From positions 496,001 through 560,000 of the forward strand of contig NZ_CP047289.1 in NCBI RefSeq assembly GCF_018279165.1: a DNA stretch of 64,000 nucleotides, written 5' to 3'. Shown one piece after another: positions 1-9,102 of the stretch (within the stretch, counting starts at the first letter, position 1; the number at the start of each line of letters is the position of its first letter). The translations under genes were made by a program, and so were the position numbers. Source of the stretch: Falsirhodobacter algicola. GTDB taxonomy: Bacteria; Pseudomonadota; Alphaproteobacteria; Rhodobacterales; Rhodobacteraceae. The notes beneath the pieces are model-generated. The model searched no databases. It was not told the origin of the DNA and saw nothing but the letters and a program-made list of their open reading frames with translations.

Positions 1-450
1 CGGCGTCTGGGCCCGCCATAGGGCGGTGCGGTCCTCGGTCCCGGTCACATGCGCCGCGCCGCGCCACAGCGCATCCGTGACGGTCAGCGCCGGGGCCGCG
101 CCGACCGCGCCGTCCAGCGCGGCCACCACCCGGTCGATCACCGCGCGCGGCACCAGCGGGCGGGCGGCGTCGTGGATCAGCACGCGCGTCACATCCTGCC
201 CCTCCAGCGCGCGGAGGGCGGCAAGGACCGATCCCGCCCGGCTGCCCGCACCCTCCACCAGTTCCACCCCGAGGGGTTCGGCCAAGGGGCGGTCGTCGGG
301 GTGGATCACGAGGATGCGGCGCAGCCCGCGAAACGCCTCCAGCGTGTGCGCAACGACAGGGCGACCGTTCAGCGGACGCCATTGTTTGGGCAGTCCGCCC
401 CCGGCACGGGTGCCGCGTCCGGCGGCGACGATGATGGCAACTGTGGTCAT
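1..450 (-). CDS. ispD: IspD, 2-C-methyl-D-erythritol 4-phosphate cytidylyltransferase (partial, 3' end missing)
   Basis: Cytoplasmic enzyme of the MEP isoprenoid pathway; it transfers CMP from CTP to methylerythritol phosphate. The reverse-strand translation begins [17 protein letters not shown] and continues with [13 protein letters not shown], the glycine-rich CTP-binding start of the family. HDAARPLV near residues 93-100 is the second conserved nucleotide-binding motif. The frame stays open to base 1, so only about 150 residues are visible. It cannot be seen whether an IspF domain follows, although ispDF fusions are common in Alphaproteobacteria. The start is either the ATG at 450 or the in-frame ATG at 456; neither has a convincing ribosome binding site. 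It is divergent from dusB. Confidence 0.93.
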   Translation of the reverse strand, partial: MTTVAIIVAAGRGTRAGGGLPKQWRPLNGRPVVAHTLEAFRGLRRILVIHPDDRPLAEPLGVELVEGAGSRAGSVLAALRALEGQDVTRVLIHDAARPLVPRAVIDRVVAALDGAVGAAPALTVTDALWRGAAHVTGTEDRTALWRAQTP

Positions 451-570
451 GTTCATGCTATGACATGGGCGCCGATCCGTGGAAAGTACGGCTTGCGCCG
501 GTAAAATGGGCGTTTCGCCACTTATATGGGCATCGGCCATGAATTTGTGCGCCTTCAGCACCGGGACAAA

Positions 571-599
571 TTGTGCATCGATTCAACCGGGCGTAATTG
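571..599 (+). promoter_or_regulatory. Predicted housekeeping promoter of dusB-ntrBC
   Basis: TTGTGC at 571-576 and TAATTG at 594-599 are separated by exactly 17 bases. Transcription would start near 606, about 20 bases before the dusB start codon, which carries AAGGA at 613-617. Seen in the sequence only; no transcript evidence. Confidence 0.5.
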
Positions 600-625
600 A
601 GGGCTGACGCTTAAGGAATAGGCAA

Positions 626-1612
626 TTGACCCTTCACATCGCTTCCGTGGCCATCGATCCGCCGGTGCTTCTTGCGCCCCTCGCGGGGATCACGGATCTG
701 CCGTTCCGCCAATTGGTCGCGGGTTTCGGCGCGGGCCTCGTGGTGTCCGAGATGGTGGCGAGCCAAGAGGTCGTGCAGGCCAAGCCCGCCGCCCGCGCCA
801 AGGCGGAACTGGGATTCGGCGATCAGGCGACCTCGGTGCAGCTTGCGGGCCGCGATGCCTATTGGCTGGCAGAGGCCGCGCGATATGCCGAAGGGCAGGG
901 CGCGCGCATCATCGACATCAACATGGGTTGCCCGGCCAAGCGCGTCACCTCGGCCAGCGGTACGGGCGCCTGCGGGTCGGCCCTGATGCGCGAGCCGGAT
1001 CTGGCGCTGCGCCTGATCGAGGCGGTGGCGACGGCGGTGTCGGTGCCGGTCACGCTGAAGATGCGGCTCGGCTGGGATGCCGATTGCCTGAACGCGCCCG
1101 AGATCGCGCGGGCCGCCGAAGGGGCGGGCATCCGCATGGTCACGGTGCATGGGCGCACGCGGTGTCAGTTCTACAAGGGGCGGGCCGATTGGGCCGCGAT
1201 CCGCCGCGTGAAGGAGGCCGTCGCGATTCCCGTCATCGCCAATGGCGACATCACCGATGTGGCGACGGCCGCCGAGGCGCGCCGCCAGTCGGGCGCGGAT
1301 GGCGTGATGATCGGACGGGGCGCGCAAGGCCGCCCGTGGCTTCTGGCCGAAGTCGCCGCTGCCCTGCATGGCCGCCCGTCGCCCGCCGTTCCGACCGGCG
1401 CGGCGCTGGCCGATATGGTGATCGGCCATTATCGCGCCATGCTCTCGTTCTATGGCACGGCGCTTGGCGTGAAGGTCGCGCGCAAGCATCTGGGTTGGTA
1501 TCTGGAGGCGGCGAACCTGCCCAAGGGGCCGGTCCTGACGCTGGACGATCCCGCGGCGGTGGAACGGGCACTTCACGACATCATGGTTCACGGGGATGAG
1601 CGAGCGGCATGA
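626..1612 (+). CDS. dusB: tRNA-dihydrouridine synthase DusB (NifR3)
   Basis: FMN-dependent enzyme that reduces uridine to dihydrouridine in tRNA D-loops. The 328-residue protein is a TIM barrel opening with PPVLLAPLAGITDLPFR and carries NMGCPAKRV at about 99-107, which includes the catalytic cysteine near 102. The start is a TTG at 626, supported by AAGGA eight bases upstream and by homology beginning right there. It overlaps ntrB by four bases (ATGA), the arrangement known as nifR3-ntrB-ntrC in Rhodobacter, so it is probably co-transcribed with the nitrogen regulators even though its own job is tRNA modification. Confidence 0.95.
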   Translation: MTLHIASVAIDPPVLLAPLAGITDLPFRQLVAGFGAGLVVSEMVASQEVVQAKPAARAKAELGFGDQATSVQLAGRDAYWLAEAARYAEGQGARIIDINMGCPAKRVTSASGTGACGSALMREPDLALRLIEAVATAVSVPVTLKMRLGWDADCLNAPEIARAAEGAGIRMVTVHGRTRCQFYKGRADWAAIRRVKEAVAIPVIANGDITDVATAAEARRQSGADGVMIGRGAQGRPWLLAEVAAALHGRPSPAVPTGAALADMVIGHYRAMLSFYGTALGVKVARKHLGWYLEAANLPKGPVLTLDDPAAVERALHDIMVHGDERAA

Positions 1613-2718
1613 CGCAGGTACCTTCCACGCCCGAGCAACTTCCCGGTGGCCTCATCTGGTCCAGCCTGCCGGTTCCGGCGGTGCTGCTGGATGCGCGCAA
1701 CGCCATCACCGCTATAAACCCGGTCGCGGAAAGCTTCTTCAACGCCTCCGAGCGCAGCCTTCTGGGCCAGCCCGCCTTCGACCGCCTGCTGATCGACGCC
1801 CCGATGGAGGAGGCGCTTGGCCGCGTGCGGCGCAACCAGTCGGCGATGTTCATCAACGATGTGGATGTGACGACCGGGGAAAAGGCCCCGATCCAGTGCA
1901 ACATCCAGATCGCGCCCTTGGGCGATATTCCCGATGTCGTCATGCTGCTGGTCTGGCCGCGCGAGATCGCGGACCGGCTGGGCAAGGTGGCGGCAGTCCG
2001 TTCGGCCGCACGCTCGGCGATCGGGATGGCCGAGATGCTGGCCCATGAGATCAAGAACCCGCTGGCGGGCATCGCCGGCGCGGCGCAGTTGATCGCCATG
2101 AACCTGTCGGCCGAGGATCGCGAGCTTGCCGATCTGATCGTCGAGGAGACGCGCCGCATCGTGAAGCTCTTGGAGCAGGTGGAGCAGTTCGGCAATGTCC
2201 GCCCGCCCGCCTGCCGCGCGGTGAACATCCACGACGCGCTGGACCGTGCGCGGCGTTCGGCGATGGTGGGCTTTGCCGCCAAGATGACGATCGTGGAGGA
2301 TTACGATCCGTCGCTTCCCGCGACCTATGCCGACCCCGATCAGTTGATGCAGGTCTTCTTGAACCTGATCAAGAACGCGGCCGAGGCGGCGGGCGTGCGC
2401 GGCGGCACGATCCGGCTGCGCACCTTCTACGATCTGTCGCTGCGTCTGCGGCGGACGGACGGGGGCGGCACCGTGCCCCTGCAGGTGGAGATCGTGGATG
2501 ACGGCCCCGGCATCGCGCCGGAGATCGCCGCCTCCATCTTCGATCCCTTCGTATCGGGGCGCGAGAACGGAACCGGCCTTGGGCTGGCACTGGTGTCGAA
2601 GATCATTTCCGACCATGGGGGAATCATCTCCGTGGATTCGGTACCGGGGCGGACGGTTTTCCGCGTGTCGCTTCCCGTGGCCCCTCATGGCGCGGCGCTG
2701 AACGAAATGGAGGTCTGA
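1609..2718 (+). CDS. ntrB: Nitrogen regulation sensor histidine kinase NtrB
   Basis: Soluble kinase that phosphorylates NtrC when nitrogen is limiting, under control of PII protein. The 369 residues contain an N-terminal PAS domain (about 15-125, including [14 protein letters not shown]), the phosphoacceptor H-box [10 protein letters not shown] with His at 146, and a C-terminal HATPase domain with LIKNAAEA (N box) and GTGLGLALV (G2 box). There is no membrane segment, as expected for NtrB. The start overlaps the dusB stop, and ntrC follows after one base, so the pair is translationally coupled. Confidence 0.95.
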   Translation: MTQVPSTPEQLPGGLIWSSLPVPAVLLDARNAITAINPVAESFFNASERSLLGQPAFDRLLIDAPMEEALGRVRRNQSAMFINDVDVTTGEKAPIQCNIQIAPLGDIPDVVMLLVWPREIADRLGKVAAVRSAARSAIGMAEMLAHEIKNPLAGIAGAAQLIAMNLSAEDRELADLIVEETRRIVKLLEQVEQFGNVRPPACRAVNIHDALDRARRSAMVGFAAKMTIVEDYDPSLPATYADPDQLMQVFLNLIKNAAEAAGVRGGTIRLRTFYDLSLRLRRTDGGGTVPLQVEIVDDGPGIAPEIAASIFDPFVSGRENGTGLGLALVSKIISDHGGIISVDSVPGRTVFRVSLPVAPHGAALNEMEV

Positions 2719-2719
2719 T

Positions 2720-4084
2720 ATGGACGGAACGATCCTTGTGGCGGACGATGACCGCACGATCCGCACGGTGCTGACGCAGGCGCTGACGCGGGCCGGCTGC
2801 AAGGTGCACGCCACCTCCTCGTTGATGACGCTGATGCGCTGGGTCGAAGAGGGGAAGGGCGATCTCGTCATCTCCGACGTGGTGATGCCGGACGGCAACG
2901 GGCTGGAGGCGCTGCCCAAGATCTCGCGGCTGCGGCCGGGCCTGCCGGTGATCGTCATCTCGGCGCAGAACACCATCATGACGGCGATTCAGGCCGCCGA
3001 GGCGGAGGCCTTCGACTATCTTCCCAAGCCCTTCGATCTGCCGGACCTGATGAAGCGGTCCGCCCGGGCGCTGGACACCAAGCGGCGGGCGCCGCCGCGG
3101 GCGGTTCAGCCGCACGAAGGCGGCGACGATCTGCCGCTGGTCGGGCGCACCCCGGCGATGCAGGCGCTGTACCGGCTGGTGGCGCGGGTGATGAACACCG
3201 ATCTCGCGGTGCTGATCACGGGCGAATCCGGCACCGGGAAATCGCTGATCGCGCGGGCGATCCACGATTTCTCCGACCGGCGGACGCTGCCCTTCGTCGT
3301 GGCGCAGGCGGGCGATCTTCAGGGTGCGGACGGCCCCTCCACGCTGATGGCGCGGGCCAAGGGCGGAAGTCTCGTATTCGACGAGGTCGCCGATTACGAC
3401 GAGGATACGCAGGCCCGCATCGTGCGCCTTCTGGATCAGCTGGGCGAACATGCCCCGCGCATCATGGCCACCTCCCAGTCCGACCTTCAGGCCCGGATGG
3501 AGCAGGGGGCCTTCCGGCAGGATCTGTTCTATCGCCTCGGCGGGGTGACGCTGCATGTGCCCGCATTGCGCGAGCGCGTGGACGACATCCCCCTTCTGGC
3601 CGAGCATTTCCTTGCCCGCGGGGAACGGGACATGGGCGTGACGCGCCGTCTGTCCGCCGAAGCGCGGGAACTGGTGCGCGCCTACAACTGGCCCGGCAAC
3701 GTCCGCCAGTTGGAGAACACGCTGCGCCGCCTGATCGTCACCTCGGCCGAGGCGGAGATCACCAAGTCCGAAGTGGAGGCCGTTCTGGGCAATCAGCCCG
3801 CGATGGAGCCGCTGAAGGGCGGCGGCGAGGGCGAGCGTCTGTCGGCCTCGGTCGCGCGGCATCTGAAGCGGTATTTCGATCTGCATGGCGGCGCGCTGCC
3901 GCCGCCCGGCGTCTATCAGCGCATCCTGCGCGAGGTGGAAGGCCCGCTGATCGAGATCGCGCTGGATGCCACCGCCGGCAATCAGGCCAAATGCGCCGAT
4001 CTGCTGGGGATCAACCGCAATACGCTGCGCAAGAAGATCACCGACCTCGATATCCGCGTGACACGTCGCCGCAAACTGATGTAA
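2720..4084 (+). CDS. ntrC: Nitrogen response regulator NtrC (sigma-54-independent type)
   Basis: DNA-binding activator phosphorylated by NtrB. The receiver domain (1-120) has Asp53 in [12 protein letters not shown] and the conserved Lys in YLPKPF. The AAA+ domain has Walker A GESGTGKS and a Walker B-like LVFDEVAD. The C-terminal Fis-type helix-turn-helix includes [19 protein letters not shown]. The GAFTGA loop that contacts sigma-54 is absent: the region between Walker A and B is shortened to [13 protein letters not shown]. This matches Rhodobacter capsulatus NtrC, which activates the housekeeping sigma-70 polymerase. Length 454 residues. Confidence 0.95.
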   Translation: MDGTILVADDDRTIRTVLTQALTRAGCKVHATSSLMTLMRWVEEGKGDLVISDVVMPDGNGLEALPKISRLRPGLPVIVISAQNTIMTAIQAAEAEAFDYLPKPFDLPDLMKRSARALDTKRRAPPRAVQPHEGGDDLPLVGRTPAMQALYRLVARVMNTDLAVLITGESGTGKSLIARAIHDFSDRRTLPFVVAQAGDLQGADGPSTLMARAKGGSLVFDEVADYDEDTQARIVRLLDQLGEHAPRIMATSQSDLQARMEQGAFRQDLFYRLGGVTLHVPALRERVDDIPLLAEHFLARGERDMGVTRRLSAEARELVRAYNWPGNVRQLENTLRRLIVTSAEAEITKSEVEAVLGNQPAMEPLKGGGEGERLSASVARHLKRYFDLHGGALPPPGVYQRILREVEGPLIEIALDATAGNQAKCADLLGINRNTLRKKITDLDIRVTRRRKLM

Positions 4085-4136
4085 AAAGGCCACAGATAGC
4101 GGGTCCATCGCCCGTCGGAACAAACGAGGGCGACTG

Positions 4137-6350
4137 GTGCGATCTGCTGTCCGCAGCGACTTGTTCATGCGGCTGTCGCGGCTGCGGCGGCAGCGCCGCT
4201 TCCAAACGGCGGCGACCTTCGGGCTGGTCGGTCTCGGGCCGATCCTGACAGGGGCGACGCTGCTGTTCCTCGGTCCGGCGAATGGCGGATCGACGGGGCT
4301 GCGACTGATCCTGCTGGCGGACCTCATCTATGTCATGGTGGTGGCGACGCTGGTGCTGGCGCGGGTGTCGCAGCTGGTGGCGAACCGGCGCAGCCGCTCG
4401 GCCGGGTCGCGGCTGCATCTGCGGCTGTCGGGGGTGTTCGCGCTGGTGGCGCTGGTGCCGACGGTGCTGGTCGCCATCTTCGCCGCCGTCACGCTCAACA
4501 TCGGGCTGGAGGGGTGGTTTTCGGAACGGGTGCAGCGGGTCGTGGGCAACTCGCTCGCCGCGGCGCAGGCCTACGAGGATGAACACCGGCAGGATCTGAT
4601 CGCCGATGCGCAGGCGCTGGCGGGCTATATCAACACGGCCAAACGCTCCACCTTCTTCTTGCAGGACGATCAACTGCGCCCGATCCTGAGCCAAGGTCAG
4701 GAACTGGTGCAGCGCGGCCTGCGCGAGGCGTATCTGGTGGATGGCGGGGGCGAGTTGCGGACGCGGGGCGAGCGCAGCTACCTCTTCGATTTCGAAAAGC
4801 CGACCGCCGCCGAGATCGCCGAAGCCTCGCGCAATGGGGTCGCGGTCATACAGGATTGGACGAACAACGAGTTCCGCGCCCTCGTGCACCTCGATGCCTT
4901 CGTTGATCGCTATCTCTATGTCACGCGCGAGGTGGATGGTCAGATCCTGAGCCTTCTGGACGACACGCGCGAGACGGTCAGCCTCTATCATCAGCTGGAG
5001 GCGGATCGGGGGCGGATGCTCTTTGAATTCGCGCTTTTGTACTTGGGTTTCGCGCTGATCCTGATCCTTGCGGCGGTCTGGTTGGGCCTGTGGTTCGCCG
5101 AACGGCTGTCCCATCCCGTGGGGCGGCTTGCGGGGGCGGCGCAGCGGGTCGGGGCCGGCGATCTGGACGTGCAGATCGTGGAAGAGGAGGGCGACGACGA
5201 GATCGCGATGGTCGGCCGCCTCTTCAACCAGATGACGCGCCAGTTGAAGGGCCAGCGCGAGGCGCTGGAGCGCAGCCACGCGCAGGTGGAGCGTCGCCGC
5301 CGGCTGTTCGACAGCGTGCTCTATTCGGTGACGGCGGGGGTAATCGGGCTGGATGCGCGGGGCTGCGTCGATTTCATCAACCGGGCCGGATCGCGGATGC
5401 TGGATCTGGAGACGACGGATCTGCCGCTGGCGGCGGCCGTCCCGGAATTCGCGATGCTGTTCGACCGGCTGCGCCAGCGCGGCGGCTCGGTGCAGGAAGA
5501 GATCCGCCTGATGCGCAAGGGGCGGCAGGAGAACCTTCTGGTCCGCATGTCGGTCCGCGAAACGCCCGAGGGGCTGGAGGGCTATGTCATCGCCTTCGAC
5601 GATGTGACCGAACTCGTCAGTGCGCAGCGCATGGCGGCATGGGGCGACGTGGCCCGCCGCATCGCCCATGAGATCAAGAACCCCCTGACACCGATCCAGC
5701 TTTCGGCCGAGCGCATCAAACGCAAGTTCCGCCCCCTCGCGGGCGATCTGGCGGGCGATCTGGAGCAATACACCGATGTCATCGTCCGGCAGACGAACGA
5801 TCTGCGCCGCATCATCGACGAATTCTCGAAATTCGCCCGCATGCCGGAGCCGGAGCAGCGCGAGCATGACCTCGTCCGGCTGCTGCGCGACGCGGTGACG
5901 CTGCAGGCGGGCCTCGCGATCGAGGCGTCGCTGCCCGATCATCCGGTGCCGGTGGAGGTGGATGCGACCATGATCTCGCAGGCGCTGACGAACCTGATCA
6001 AGAACGCAGGCGAGGCCTTGGACGAGGCGCGCGCCGTCGATCCCGCGCTGGCGCCCCGCATCCGGCTGTCGCTGGAGGAGGAGGCCGATTGGGTGGTGAT
6101 CCGCGTCGCCGATAACGGCTGCGGCCTTCCGGAGGATCGATCCCGCCTGTTCGAGCCCTATGTCACCCACCGGGACAAGGGAACGGGGCTCGGACTAGCC
6201 ATCGTGAAGAAAATCGTGGAAGAACATGGCGGAACGCTGTCGCTGGATGACGCGCCGCCGTTCGAGGGACAGACCCGTGTCGGAGCGGAGGCGGTCATCC
6301 GGCTGCCCCGCGCGTCGCGCAAGCACAAGAAGACCGGAGAGGGCAGATGA
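4137..6350 (+). CDS. ntrY: Membrane sensor histidine kinase NtrY
   Basis: Membrane-bound kinase partner of NtrX, linked in Alphaproteobacteria to nitrogen, redox and envelope signals. The 737 residues show a basic N-terminus, about three hydrophobic segments before residue 130, a periplasmic sensor stretch, another membrane segment near 295-325, a HAMP domain (SHPVGRLAGAAQRV), a PAS domain near 385-490, the H-box [13 protein letters not shown] with His511, and a HATPase domain ending in GTGLGLAIVKK. The GTG at 4137 follows GAGGGCGA; an in-frame ATG at 4167 is the alternative start. It overlaps ntrX by four bases. Confidence 0.93.
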   Translation: MRSAVRSDLFMRLSRLRRQRRFQTAATFGLVGLGPILTGATLLFLGPANGGSTGLRLILLADLIYVMVVATLVLARVSQLVANRRSRSAGSRLHLRLSGVFALVALVPTVLVAIFAAVTLNIGLEGWFSERVQRVVGNSLAAAQAYEDEHRQDLIADAQALAGYINTAKRSTFFLQDDQLRPILSQGQELVQRGLREAYLVDGGGELRTRGERSYLFDFEKPTAAEIAEASRNGVAVIQDWTNNEFRALVHLDAFVDRYLYVTREVDGQILSLLDDTRETVSLYHQLEADRGRMLFEFALLYLGFALILILAAVWLGLWFAERLSHPVGRLAGAAQRVGAGDLDVQIVEEEGDDEIAMVGRLFNQMTRQLKGQREALERSHAQVERRRRLFDSVLYSVTAGVIGLDARGCVDFINRAGSRMLDLETTDLPLAAAVPEFAMLFDRLRQRGGSVQEEIRLMRKGRQENLLVRMSVRETPEGLEGYVIAFDDVTELVSAQRMAAWGDVARRIAHEIKNPLTPIQLSAERIKRKFRPLAGDLAGDLEQYTDVIVRQTNDLRRIIDEFSKFARMPEPEQREHDLVRLLRDAVTLQAGLAIEASLPDHPVPVEVDATMISQALTNLIKNAGEALDEARAVDPALAPRIRLSLEEEADWVVIRVADNGCGLPEDRSRLFEPYVTHRDKGTGLGLAIVKKIVEEHGGTLSLDDAPPFEGQTRVGAEAVIRLPRASRKHKKTGEGR

Positions 6351-7729
6351 GCAGCATCCTGATCGTCGATGACGAACGAGACATCCGCGAGCTGATCGGC
6401 GACATCCTGCGCGACGAAGGATATGACGTGCGGCTGGCGGGCAATTCCGACGATTGCATGGCCGCGATCGCCGAAGAGCCGCCGATGCTGATCATCCTCG
6501 ATATCTGGCTGAAGGACAGCCGGATGGACGGGATCGACATCCTGAAGACGGTGAAACGGGACAATCCCGATGTGCCCGTGGTCATCATCTCGGGCCATGG
6601 CAATATCGAGATCGCGGTCGCCGCCATCAAGCAGGGCGCCTATGACTTCATCGAAAAGCCGTTCAATATCGACCAGTTGATGGTGGTGGTGGGGCGCGCG
6701 ATGGAGGCCTCGCGGCTGCGGCGCGAGAATATGGAATTGCGGCGCAAGGATGTCACCTCGACCGAGATGCTGGGCGCATCGCCCGCCTTCAAGGCCCTGC
6801 GCGCGCAGCTCGATAAGGTGACGAAATCGAACGGGCGCGTGCTGCTGTCGGGCCCGGCGGGGTCGGGCAAGGAAACCGCCGCCCGCTACATCCATGCCCA
6901 TTCGAGCCGCGCGAACGCGGCCTTCGTCACCGTCTCTTCGGCGGGGATCGAGCCCGAACGGATGGAGGAGGTGCTGTTCGGCCGGGAGACACCGGGCCGC
7001 GGCATCGAAAAGGGGCTGCTCGAGCAGGCCCATGGCGGCGTCGCCTATTTCGACGAGGTGGCGGATATGCCGCCCGGCACCCAGTCCAAGCTGCTGCGCG
7101 TTCTGGTCGAACAGCAGTTCACCCGCGTTGGGGGGGTGGACAAGGTCCGCATTGACATGCGGGTCATCTCCTCCACCTCGCGCGATCTACGGGCGGAGAT
7201 CGCGGCGGGCCGCTTCCGGCAGGAGCTCTACGACCGGCTGAATGTCGTGCCGATCGCCGTGCCGGGGCTGGAGGATCGCCGCGACGACATCCCGCTTCTG
7301 GCCGCCCATTTCATCGAGCAGTTCCACCGCACGCAGGGCCTGCCGCATCGCCGCATCTCCCCCGATGCCGAAGCGATGCTTCAGACCAAGCACTGGCCCG
7401 GTAACGTGCGCCAGCTGCGCAACATCATCGAACGGATCCTGATCCTCGGCGAAGGGAGCGGCCCGATCGAGTTGTCCGACCTTCCGGGGCAGGAGGGCGG
7501 CACCCCGGACGGGCGGCTGGTGATCGGCGGCTCGGTCGCCGCGCTGGGCCTGCGCGAGGCGCGGGAACTGTTCGAACGGGAATATCTGCTGGCGCAGATC
7601 AACCGTTTCGGCGGCAATATCAGCCGCACCGCCAGCTTCGTCGGGATGGAGCGTTCGGCGCTGCACCGCAAACTGAAATCGCTGGGTGTGGTGAAAACCA
7701 ACGGCAAGGAAACCGAGGACGAGGCATGA
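6347..7729 (+). CDS. ntrX: Response regulator NtrX
   Basis: Response regulator paired with NtrY. The receiver domain has Asp52 in LIILDIWLKDSRMDG, the characteristic NtrX phosphorylation loop, and EKPF later on. The AAA+ domain has a modified Walker A (GPAGSGKE) and YFDEVADMPPGTQ. As in NtrC here, the GAFTGA loop is missing: the matching segment reads VLFGRETPGRGIEKG. The C-terminal Fis-type helix-turn-helix includes NISRTASFVGMERSALHRK. Length is 460 residues. ATGA overlaps join it to both ntrY and trkA, so ntrY-ntrX-trkA-trkH is probably one transcript. Confidence 0.93.
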   Translation: MSSILIVDDERDIRELIGDILRDEGYDVRLAGNSDDCMAAIAEEPPMLIILDIWLKDSRMDGIDILKTVKRDNPDVPVVIISGHGNIEIAVAAIKQGAYDFIEKPFNIDQLMVVVGRAMEASRLRRENMELRRKDVTSTEMLGASPAFKALRAQLDKVTKSNGRVLLSGPAGSGKETAARYIHAHSSRANAAFVTVSSAGIEPERMEEVLFGRETPGRGIEKGLLEQAHGGVAYFDEVADMPPGTQSKLLRVLVEQQFTRVGGVDKVRIDMRVISSTSRDLRAEIAAGRFRQELYDRLNVVPIAVPGLEDRRDDIPLLAAHFIEQFHRTQGLPHRRISPDAEAMLQTKHWPGNVRQLRNIIERILILGEGSGPIELSDLPGQEGGTPDGRLVIGGSVAALGLREARELFEREYLLAQINRFGGNISRTASFVGMERSALHRKLKSLGVVKTNGKETEDEA

Positions 7730-9102
7730 AGATCATCGTCTGTGGCGCAGGACAGGTCGGCTGGCAGATCGCCCGCCAGCTTTCGGGCGAGCGTAACGAT
7801 GTCACCGTGGTGGACATCAACCCCGAACTGGTGCGCCGCGCGACCGAGACGCTGGACGTGCAGGGCGTCATCGGTTTTGCAAGCTATCCCGACGTTCTGA
7901 AGCGGGCCGGCGCGCGCGATGCCGACATGATCATCGCCGCGACCCATTCGGACGAAGTGAACATGGTGATCTGTCAGGTCGCCCATTCCATCTTCTCCAT
8001 CACGCGCAAGGTGGCGCGCCTGCGGGCGCAGAGCTATCTCGATGCGATCTATGCCGATCTCTATCGTTCGGGTCATATGCCGATCGATGTCGTGATCTCT
8101 CCCGAGCGGGAGGTCGCGGAGGCGGCGCTGCAACGGCTTGCGGCGCCTTCGGCCTTCGACACCGAAAGCTTCATGGACGGCAAGGCGCAGCTCTTGGGCA
8201 TCGCTCTGGAGGAGGACTGCCCCGTCCTCGACACGCCGCTGCGCCAATTGAACGAGCTGTTCTCCACGCTGCGGGCGATCGTGGTCGGCATCCGCCGGGG
8301 CGGCAAGCTGTTCGTCCCCGAGCCGGAGGCGCGGCTTCAGGCGGATGACAAGATCTATGTCTTCACCCATTCGGGCGATGTGGGCCGCGCGCTGGAGATC
8401 TTCGGCAAGCCCGTCCGCAAGCAGGAACGCGTGGTCATCATCGGCGGCGGCGCCGTGGGCCTTCAGGTGGCCGAGGCGCTGGAGCGTCAGCCCCACCGCG
8501 TCCGCGCCAAGATGATCGAGCGCAACCGCGCCCGCGCCGAATTCGCCGCCGACGCGTTGGAACGGACGGTCGTGCTGAACGGCGACGGCATGGACAGCGA
8601 GCTTTTGGAGGAAGCCGACATCGCGGGCGCCGATGCCGTGCTTGCGGTGACGGATGACGACAAGACCAACCTTCTGGCCGCCGTGCGCGCCAAGGAGGCG
8701 GGGTGCAGCCTTGCCATCGCGCTCGTCAACGATCCGACGCTGATCCCGCTGATGGGCCCGCTGAACATCGACGCGCATATCAACCCGCGGGCGACCACCG
8801 TCTCGTCGATCCTGCGCTATATCCGGCACGGGCGGGTGCGGCAGATCTATTCGATCGGCGACGCCGAGGCGGAGATGATCGAAGCGCAGGTGCTTTCCAC
8901 CTCCTCGTTGGCGGGCAAGCGCATCCGCGACATCGATTTCCCGAACAACGTGCTGGTGGGCGGCGTGATGAAGGGGGACAAGGTCCTCAAACCTTCGGGC
9001 GATCTGCGCCTGCAGGAGGGGGACATCATCGTGATCTTCGTCATGGCCAAGCATGTGCCGGAGGTCGAACGCCTGCTTCAGGTTTCGATCGACTTCTTCT
9101 GA
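7726..9102 (+). CDS. trkA: Trk potassium uptake regulatory subunit TrkA
   Basis: Peripheral membrane NAD(H)-binding subunit that gates the TrkH potassium channel. The 458 residues form two RCK_N/RCK_C repeats. The first Rossmann motif is MKIIVCGAGQVGWQ at the very N-terminus; the second is VVIIGGGAVGLQVAEAL near 235-252. The N-terminal motif fixes the start at 7726, where it overlaps the ntrX stop. The stop overlaps the trkH start by one base (TGATG). Close coupling to ntrYX is a common arrangement in Rhodobacteraceae. Confidence 0.95.
   Translation: MKIIVCGAGQVGWQIARQLSGERNDVTVVDINPELVRRATETLDVQGVIGFASYPDVLKRAGARDADMIIAATHSDEVNMVICQVAHSIFSITRKVARLRAQSYLDAIYADLYRSGHMPIDVVISPEREVAEAALQRLAAPSAFDTESFMDGKAQLLGIALEEDCPVLDTPLRQLNELFSTLRAIVVGIRRGGKLFVPEPEARLQADDKIYVFTHSGDVGRALEIFGKPVRKQERVVIIGGGAVGLQVAEALERQPHRVRAKMIERNRARAEFAADALERTVVLNGDGMDSELLEEADIAGADAVLAVTDDDKTNLLAAVRAKEAGCSLAIALVNDPTLIPLMGPLNIDAHINPRATTVSSILRYIRHGRVRQIYSIGDAEAEMIEAQVLSTSSLAGKRIRDIDFPNNVLVGGVMKGDKVLKPSGDLRLQEGDIIVIFVMAKHVPEVERLLQVSIDFF

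Noticed and set aside
2720-4084. NtrC as a broken gene because GAFTGA is missing
   Set aside because: All other domains are intact and the same deletion is known for functional Rhodobacter NtrC.
4038-6170. A 710-codon open frame on the minus strand opposite ntrY
   Set aside because: Shadow of the ntrY coding strand; Gln/Arg/His-rich, no domain, no ribosome binding site.
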